Assembly (NCBI GenBank): GCA_002437735.1
Contig: DJRC01000017.1
Coordinates: 14,635 to 26,256 of the forward strand
Length of the DNA: 11,622 nucleotides
Source of the DNA: Oscillospiraceae bacterium UBA6370
Lineage (GTDB): Bacteria > Bacillota > Clostridia > Oscillospirales > Oscillospiraceae
Direction: 5' to 3'
Shown: positions 6,649 through 11,622 of the stretch, piece after piece
Numbering within the stretch: position 1 is the first letter of the stretch
Layout of the letters: every line of letters begins with the position of its first letter
Notes under the pieces: model-generated
The model's input: only the letters and a program-made list of their open reading frames with translations
What the model was told of the DNA's origin: nothing
Database searches by the model: none
Translations under genes and position numbers: made by a program

Positions 6649-9600
6649 AAGAGATCCTTTTGACTTCCTCGGCTTTGATCCTTGCGCTGCTGGCGCTGCG
6701 GCAGCTGTTCCGCCGCACCGTCTCGCGCCGGATGCAGTATGCGCTCTGGCTTTTGGTGCTCGTGCGGCTGCTCGTGCCGGTGAACGTCGGCACACTGGCG
6801 CACAATGTGCTCTCCGCCGCCGAGCCGGTGCAGGCCGTTGTGGAGGAGCGGCTGGATACCCCCGTGCTGTACGTTCAGGACGGCACAGAGCGGCGCCCCG
6901 CACAGCTTTTGCCCGGCAAGGAGTCGCAGGGTGAGCCGCAGTCTCCGCCGTCCGACGCAGCGCAGAGCGCCCCTGCCGACGAATATTCTATCGTGACACC
7001 GACCTACCGAACCGTCACGCTTTCCGAAGCGCTCACCTACGTCTGGTACGCCGGTATGCTGATCGTGGGCGCGTGGTTCCTTTTCACCAACCTGCGCTTC
7101 GCCCGCGCGCTGCGCAAGGCGCGCACACCTTACCGCGTCGAGGGCTGCCGCTATCCGGTCTATCTCGTGTCCGCGCTGCCCTCGCCGTGCCTGTTCGGTG
7201 TGCTGCGCCCCGCCGTTTACCTGAACGAAAAGGCGCTGCAAAGCCCCGACGCCCTGCGCTTCGTGCTCGCGCACGAGCAGACGCACGCGCGGCACCTTGA
7301 CCCGCTGTGGTCGCTGCTGCGCGGCGTGTGCCTGACCGTCTACTGGTTCGACCCGCTCGTGTGGCTCGCGGCGGTGCTCTCGCGCGAGGACGGCGAGCTG
7401 GCCTGCGACGAGGGGACGCTCCGCGCGCTCGGCGCGGACGAGCGCGCCGCCTACGGCAAAACGCTGCTCGCGCTCGTGCCCGTGTGCGACAAGCCGCAGA
7501 ACCCGCTGCTTGGCGCGACGACCATGACCAGCGGAAAAAGGAGCCTCAAGGAGCGCATCACACGCATCGCGGAGAACCGGCAGGCCAAGGCCGCGGCGGT
7601 GTTCGCCGTCGTCGCGCTCGCGGCGCTCGTGTGCGCGGTGAGCTTCACCGGCGCGCCGGATACGACGCCCGAGGTCACGCAGGAATGGTACGACGCGGGC
7701 TTCACGACCGAGGACGCGCAGGCCTGTCTCGAATTTCTCGACTGGGCGGCGGAGCTTGACGGCAGCAAAATAACAGGCTGCGGCGCATGGGACGCCGAGA
7801 CCGGCGCAGTCCACTTCCTTCTGGAGGAGCCCTCCGATGATACGTCCGCGCAGATCGAAGCACTCGAGGGCATTCTCCGCAGCGTCCGTGCGGAGGAGCT
7901 TACTCCATTCGCAGCCTACGATGGAGAAGTCCGTTATACGCTCACCTTCAACGATGATTATACCGGCTATTATGGCTTTTCGCTGAGCGAGAATGGGCAA
8001 GTTACGCTGGACGCACCCGCGGAGTACGAAACCGAGGGAGAGCCATTTTCCTACATGAAGGCCGTCGCCGTCGTGGACAACGCGGAACTAACACAAGCTC
8101 TGTACCGATTGCTCCGCCCCGCACTTCTTGACGGTCTGACGGCGGCACAGCGTGACGCCGTCGACAGCTTCCTGCACTGGGCGCGAGCTCTGCGCACAGA
8201 GGACATTCTCAACCTGCAATTCCGCGATGGCAGCAGCTCGCGCTTCCTCGTCGATGCAGAGCTGACCGCACTTTCGGCGCAGCTCGTGCCCGCACTCAAC
8301 GCCCTCACTGAGGCGGACCTCTACACGCAGCAGGGCTACGGCGACAGCGCGTACTACACGCTCTCCGTCATCACGCAGGACGGCGAACGGTACACCTTCT
8401 TCTGCGGCTTCGACCGCGTGCGGCTCCTGCATCCCACCTTTGAGCCGGGGCTCTCCTCAAGCTATCCCAGCGACCGCCCGACGCTTTGGATCGACAGTCC
8501 CGCGCTGATGGCGTGCATCGGCAGTCTGGAAGCCTCGCCCGCGCCTTTGCCGGACTTTGAGACCGTCGACCCGACGCCGCTCGCGGATATTCTGCCCGCG
8601 CGGGAGCCGTGGATGACCATTCCCCTTGCCGGCAAGGTGCAGCGCATCGAGGATCTCCGCATCCCCTCCGATGACCTTGACTGGCTCACGCAGATGGACA
8701 TGGACGGCGACGGCGTGTGTGAGATCGTCAACAGCTCTCCCAACTTCCCCGCGATCTACTATAAGCGCGGCGGTCAGATTTACGGCGTCGACCTCAGAAG
8801 TATCATCACCGCCGCGTGGCCGGAGCTGAGCTACTGGGATTATACTTCCGCCGCTCCCGCCAGCCGTTCGGTCCTCCTCAGCGGCTTGTCTGCGGGCGAC
8901 GCTCCCAGCGATGGGGTCAACTTCACGCGCTATCTCTACTTCGACGGTGAAAACCTGCTGCTCTACAAGCCAGACCGCAGCCACACCGACCACGTCGCCG
9001 ACGCGACGCTTGCTGACCCGAGCGTTCCCGCTGAGGTCACCGCGCGGGCAAAGCAGCTCGTCCGGCAGCGGTACGACACCCTTGCGGGCAGCGCCGCGCA
9101 GTACGACGACTGGTACACGAGCGTCTCCTTCCTCGGCACGGAGAATCGCTACGAGGGCCTGACGCTGGAGATCTATTGCTTCAGCCAGCATTACCACGCG
9201 CAAAAGCCGGAAAAAATCCTGCTCGCGGGCGGCACAGAGGTGGACGAGGACGGCTGGGCCATTCTGGACGGCGACACGGTCCTGGACGGTCCCTATATCG
9301 TCTGCCTCATGGGCGGCGCGCGGCGCATGTTAGAGGGCAGCATGAGCGGCGATTGCAGCACGGGCAGCCCCGCCTACTACGCCGATCTGACGGCGCTGCT
9401 GGCGGAAAACGGCATCCTCCGCCCCGACGATCTGGACGGTGACAGGCTGAACGAGGTCATGGAAAGCCGCAGCCTCATCTTTCTCGACTGGCTGGGCGAA
9501 TACGACGCTGCCGAGCAGGAACGTGCGCTCGAAAGGCTGAGCGCCTACCGCGCCTCGCTCACCGACAGCTACACCCTTGAGAGGTTCTCCCTCTATGTCG

Positions 9601-9680
9601 ACTATCTGTGCGGCGGCCTCGACGGTCTGACCGACGCGGGCCGCGCCGCGCAGGAGCGCTTCCGCGCGAAATTCGGATGA
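6645..9680 (+). CDS. BlaR1-type M56 membrane metalloprotease with a large non-PBP ectodomain
   Basis: A 1011-residue sensor-protease partner of the BlaI-type repressor. Predicted layout: TM1 (about 3-22), TM2 (31-53), an outer loop, TM3 (126-152), and a cytoplasmic M56 zinc-protease domain with HEQTH at 210-214 and the downstream glutamate in ELACDE at 251-256. A basic stretch SGKRSLKERI at 296-305 precedes TM4 (314-335). Known BlaR1 proteins cleave themselves in a comparable place and then inactivate BlaI. The remaining ~675 residues should lie outside the membrane. They do not look like the penicillin-binding sensor of classical BlaR1 (about 600 residues in total): no KTG-type motif is seen. 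The region instead has two similar modules (348-490 and 497-630), a DMDGDG loop (685-690) and an unassigned acidic C-terminal region. Protease domain sure; ligand unknown. Confidence 0.88.
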   Translation: MKEILLTSSALILALLALRQLFRRTVSRRMQYALWLLVLVRLLVPVNVGTLAHNVLSAAEPVQAVVEERLDTPVLYVQDGTERRPAQLLPGKESQGEPQSPPSDAAQSAPADEYSIVTPTYRTVTLSEALTYVWYAGMLIVGAWFLFTNLRFARALRKARTPYRVEGCRYPVYLVSALPSPCLFGVLRPAVYLNEKALQSPDALRFVLAHEQTHARHLDPLWSLLRGVCLTVYWFDPLVWLAAVLSREDGELACDEGTLRALGADERAAYGKTLLALVPVCDKPQNPLLGATTMTSGKRSLKERITRIAENRQAKAAAVFAVVALAALVCAVSFTGAPDTTPEVTQEWYDAGFTTEDAQACLEFLDWAAELDGSKITGCGAWDAETGAVHFLLEEPSDDTSAQIEALEGILRSVRAEELTPFAAYDGEVRYTLTFNDDYTGYYGFSLSENGQVTLDAPAEYETEGEPFSYMKAVAVVDNAELTQALYRLLRPALLDGLTAAQRDAVDSFLHWARALRTEDILNLQFRDGSSSRFLVDAELTALSAQLVPALNALTEADLYTQQGYGDSAYYTLSVITQDGERYTFFCGFDRVRLLHPTFEPGLSSSYPSDRPTLWIDSPALMACIGSLEASPAPLPDFETVDPTPLADILPAREPWMTIPLAGKVQRIEDLRIPSDDLDWLTQMDMDGDGVCEIVNSSPNFPAIYYKRGGQIYGVDLRSIITAAWPELSYWDYTSAAPASRSVLLSGLSAGDAPSDGVNFTRYLYFDGENLLLYKPDRSHTDHVADATLADPSVPAEVTARAKQLVRQRYDTLAGSAAQYDDWYTSVSFLGTENRYEGLTLEIYCFSQHYHAQKPEKILLAGGTEVDEDGWAILDGDTVLDGPYIVCLMGGARRMLEGSMSGDCSTGSPAYYADLTALLAENGILRPDDLDGDRLNEVMESRSLIFLDWLGEYDAAEQERALERLSAYRASLTDSYTLERFSLYVDYLCGGLDGLTDAGRAAQERFRAKFG

Positions 9681-9713
9681 ACGACCAAACGGCAATTTTG
9701 TGCATTTTTTTCG

Positions 9714-9742
9714 AGAGCCGCCCTTGCAAAGGGCGGCTCTTT
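9714..9742 (+). terminator. Probable terminator after the BlaR1-type gene
   Basis: AGAGCCGCCC (9714-9723) and GGGCGGCTCT (9731-9740) form a perfect 10-bp stem around a TTGCAAA loop. The following T-tract is short (TT, then GCGG), so termination may be incomplete. The stem is 34 bases after the stop codon. The loop also supplies the likely -35 box of the next gene. Confidence 0.65.
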
Positions 9743-9752
9743 GCGGTAGAAT
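9724..9752 (+). promoter_or_regulatory. Probable promoter of the symporter gene, nested in the terminator
   Basis: TTGCAA (9724-9729, four of six) and TAGAAT (9747-9752, five of six) are separated by exactly 17 bases. The -35 box is the loop of the terminator hairpin of the preceding operon and the spacer is its 3' arm. Transcription would start near 9759. No better promoter is visible in the 131-bp gap. Confidence 0.5.
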
Positions 9753-9754
9753 AA

Positions 9755-9781
9755 TCGAACTGCCGCCTTGGCGGCGGTCGA
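9755..9781 (+). other. Stem-loop at the predicted 5' end of the symporter mRNA
   Basis: CTGCCGCC (9760-9767) pairs with GGCGGCGG (9770-9777), with one G-U pair, and flanking TCGA/TCGA adds four pairs with one bulged A. The stem falls at or next to the predicted transcription start (near 9759) and 15 bases before the ribosome site. It could protect the mRNA 5' end or act as an operator; it lacks a T-tract and is not a terminator. Confidence 0.4.
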
Positions 9782-9795
9782 GTTTATCAACAAAT

Positions 9796-9801
9796 GAGGT
9801 G
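9796..9801 (+). promoter_or_regulatory. Ribosome binding site that decides the symporter start
   Basis: GAGGTG lies 10 bases before ATG at 9812. The in-frame ATG at 9794 overlaps this site and has only A/T-rich sequence before it, so the 9812 start is preferred. That choice also gives the usual NSS beginning, MKRESFRSRLGF. Confidence 0.6.
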
Positions 9802-9811
9802 TTCAGAAAGC

Positions 9812-11164
9812 ATGAAACGCGAATCCTTCCGCTCCCGTCTGGGTTTCCTGCTGGTGAGCGCGGGCTGCGCCATCGGCATCGGCAACGTGTGGCGCTTCCC
9901 CTACATCGCCGGCAAGAACGGCGGCGGCTACTTCGTTCTCTTCTACCTGCTCTGCCTGCTCGTGATGGGCGTGCCCGTGCTGACGATGGAGCTGGCCGTC
10001 GGCCGCGCGAGCCGCAGGAGCGCCGTGCTCTCCTATAAGGCGCTGGAAAAGCCGGGTCAGAAATGGCACATCCACGGCTGGTTCTGCCTGCTCGGCTGCT
10101 ATCTGCTGATGATGTACTACACCACCGTCTCCGGCTGGATGGTCAGCTACTTCGGCAAGTTCCTCACCGGCGCGTTCCATTCCGGCATGAGCACGGACGA
10201 GGTCGCGAGCGCCTTCGGCGCGATGCTCTCCTCCCCCGGCGAAATGGCGCTCTGGGCCGAGGTCGTGGTCGTCGCGGGCTTCCTGGTCTGCTCCTTCGGC
10301 CTGCAAAAGGGTCTTGAGCGCGTGACGAAGGTCATGATGCTCTGCCTGCTGGTGCTCATTCTCGTGCTCGCCGGTCACAGCCTGACGCTCTCCGGCGCGG
10401 CGGAGGGCATGAGGTTCTACCTCGTGCCCTCGATGGATTCCATCCGCGAAAACGGCTTCGGCAGCCTCGTCACCGACGCGATGAATCAGGCGTTCTTCAC
10501 GCTCTCGCTCGGCATCGCCGCCATGGAGATCTTCGGCAGCTACATGAGCGACGAGCACACCCTGCCCGGCGAAGCCGTGCGCATCTGCGCGCTCGACACC
10601 TTCGTGGCGCTGATGGCGGGCACCATCATCTTCCCCGCCTGCTTCACCTTCGGCGTAACGCCGGACAACGGCCCCTCCTTGATTTTCCAGACCCTGCCGC
10701 CGGTCTTTATCAACATGGCGGGCGGGCGCTTCTGGGGCGCGCTGTTCTTCCTGTTCATGATCTTCGCGAGTTTCTCCACCGTGCTGGCGGTGTTTGAAAA
10801 CATCCTCGCCATCTGCATGGACACCTTCGGTATCAGCCGCAAGAAGGCCGTGCTCATCAACGGCATCCTCATCGCCGTTCTCAGCCTGCCCTGCGTGTTC
10901 GGCTACAACATCTGGAGCGACTTCCATCCCCTGCCCGGCAAGGACGTGCTCGACAGCGAGGACTTCCTCGTGAGCAACCTCCTGCTGCCCATCGGCTCGC
11001 TCGTCTACCTCCTCTTCTGCGTGACGAAGTGGGGCTGGGGCTTCGACAAGTATCTTGCCGAGGCCAACAAGGGCACGGGCCTCAAGTTCGCCCGCTGGCT
11101 CAAGCCCTACTTCCAGTGGGTGCTGCCGATCTTGATCGTCATCATCCTGCTGCAGGGCCTCTAA
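9812..11164 (+). CDS. Sodium-dependent symporter of the SNF/NSS family (amino-acid type)
   Basis: A 450-residue polytopic membrane protein of the neurotransmitter:sodium symporter family, with the LeuT fold. Bacterial members import amino acids with Na+. The diagnostic first helix SRLGFLLVSAGCAIGIGNVWRF contains the unwound Na+/substrate site, followed by PYIAGKNGGGYF. Eleven hydrophobic segments can be counted, ending at FQWVLPILIVIILLQGL, as in bacterial 11-TM members such as MhsT and Tyt1, rather than 12 as in LeuT. The segment FASFSTVLAVFEN in helix 8 matches the Na2-site region. Substrate cannot be read from sequence; hydrophobic or aromatic amino acids are the usual guess. It appears monocistronic, with a promoter in the preceding gap and a strong terminator after it. 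Confidence 0.94.
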   Translation: MKRESFRSRLGFLLVSAGCAIGIGNVWRFPYIAGKNGGGYFVLFYLLCLLVMGVPVLTMELAVGRASRRSAVLSYKALEKPGQKWHIHGWFCLLGCYLLMMYYTTVSGWMVSYFGKFLTGAFHSGMSTDEVASAFGAMLSSPGEMALWAEVVVVAGFLVCSFGLQKGLERVTKVMMLCLLVLILVLAGHSLTLSGAAEGMRFYLVPSMDSIRENGFGSLVTDAMNQAFFTLSLGIAAMEIFGSYMSDEHTLPGEAVRICALDTFVALMAGTIIFPACFTFGVTPDNGPSLIFQTLPPVFINMAGGRFWGALFFLFMIFASFSTVLAVFENILAICMDTFGISRKKAVLINGILIAVLSLPCVFGYNIWSDFHPLPGKDVLDSEDFLVSNLLLPIGSLVYLLFCVTKWGWGFDKYLAEANKGTGLKFARWLKPYFQWVLPILIVIILLQGL

Positions 11165-11172
11165 AAAGCGCA

Positions 11173-11210
11173 GAAAACCGGCGTCCGTTTCAAACGGACG
11201 CCGGTTTTTT
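11173..11210 (+). terminator. Strong, probably bidirectional terminator between convergent genes
   Basis: AAAACCGGCGTCCGTTT and AAACGGACGCCGGTTTT form an almost uninterrupted 17-bp stem with a single-base centre, so the real loop would be a few bases wider. T's follow on the plus strand to 11210. On the minus strand the hairpin is also followed by TTTT, so it probably ends the substrate-binding protein transcript too, whose stop codon is at 11221-11223. Confidence 0.93.
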
Positions 11211-11220
11211 GTTGTGTCTG

Positions 11221-11622
11221 TTACGCAGTCGGGCTCGTCTCCGCGCGGGAGACCGCGGTGAAGTAGCTGTGGCCGAAGCAGTCGTGGCTCACGCCGGTGA
11301 GGCCCTCGCGCAGGAGGTACGCCGTGCCGGAGAAGCAGAGCGGTGAAACGGCGCTGTCCTCGAGCAGCATCGCCTCCGCGTCGTGCAGGAAGGCCGCGCG
11401 GGCGGTCAGGTCGCCGGTCGATTCCGCCACGCCGACGAGCAGGTCGAAGGTGTCGTTGCGGTAGCCGCAGACGTTGCTCTCCGACGTGCCGCGGAACGGC
11501 AGCAGGTACTCCATCGGATCGTCGCAGCGGGCCGTGAGCGTGGTAAGCGAGAGGTCAAAATCACCGGCGGCGAGCGCCGCGTCAAGCTCCTCGGCGCTCA
11601 CGCCCACCAGCTCGACCGCCAC
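11221..11622 (-). CDS. ABC transporter substrate-binding protein, oligopeptide/dipeptide type (SBP_bac_5), C-terminal part
   Basis: The last 133 residues of a protein whose start lies beyond the right edge; the GTG at the window end is almost certainly an internal valine. The sequence matches the C-terminal lobe of family 5 extracellular solute-binding proteins (OppA, DppA, NikA type). Landmarks are DFDLSLTTLTARCDDPMEYL, GYRNDTFDLLV, RAAFLHDAEAMLLEDSAVSPL, and the closing AYLLREGLTGVS. These proteins capture peptides or related solutes outside the membrane and deliver them to a two-permease, two-ATPase importer, none of which is visible here. The signal peptide and lipobox would be outside the window. 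It is convergent with the symporter gene and shares its terminator. Confidence 0.85.
   Translation of the reverse strand: MAVELVGVSAEELDAALAAGDFDLSLTTLTARCDDPMEYLLPFRGTSESNVCGYRNDTFDLLVGVAESTGDLTARAAFLHDAEAMLLEDSAVSPLCFSGTAYLLREGLTGVSHDCFGHSYFTAVSRAETSPTA

Noticed and set aside
8049..8060. SYMK at residues 469-472 of the BlaR1-type protein, formally a Ser-x-x-Lys as in penicillin-binding sensors.
   Set aside because: It lies in a non-PBP context inside the first repeat module, the second copy lacks it, and no matching Ser-x-Asn or Lys-Thr-Gly motif follows. Chance match is more likely.

Overview
The window is GC-rich (roughly 60% or more by eye), densely packed chromosomal DNA. Gene content and signals (an M-box leader, sigma-A-type TTGACA/TATAAT promoters, AGGAGG ribosome sites, a BlaI/BlaR pair, intrinsic terminators) point to a GC-rich member of the Firmicutes, most likely a gut-type Clostridia of the Oscillospirales. 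The taxonomic call is inference from style and gene families. There is no mobile element, tRNA, rRNA, CRISPR array or phage gene.

Left part, minus strand: the N-terminal part of an M29-family aminopeptidase (cut by the window edge, with its own promoter), then the Mg2+ channel gene mgtE. mgtE has a long leader holding an M-box (ykoK) Mg2+ riboswitch, a Rho-independent terminator and a plausible antiterminator pairing.

Centre, plus strand, divergent from mgtE: a YihY/BrkB membrane protein with a probable TTG start, followed by trkA and trkH, the gating subunit and the K+-conducting subunit of a Trk/Ktr potassium uptake system, closed by a strong terminator. The mgtE and trk transcripts together form a head-to-head cation-homeostasis block.

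Next, plus strand: a two-gene BlaI/BlaR1-type operon. The repressor gene has a textbook promoter (TTGACA, 17 bp, TATGCT) flanked by two matching dyads of the form GGTnnACAnnTGTnnACC. One covers the -35 box, the other lies just after the start site, and their centres are 42 bp apart. The partner is a 1011-residue M56 membrane metalloprotease whose extracytoplasmic part (about 675 residues) is not a penicillin-binding domain. It appears to contain a duplicated module and a DxDGDG-type loop. This pair is the best candidate for an undescribed sensory system here, because neither its ligand nor any target beyond itself is evident.

Right part: an 11-TM sodium-dependent amino-acid-type (SNF/NSS) symporter on the plus strand, whose probable -35 box sits in the loop of the preceding terminator hairpin. 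It converges on the C-terminal part of an oligopeptide/dipeptide-type ABC substrate-binding protein on the minus strand. A strong, probably bidirectional terminator lies between them. Apart from the BlaR1-type ectodomain, the genes are well-known families of ordinary length.
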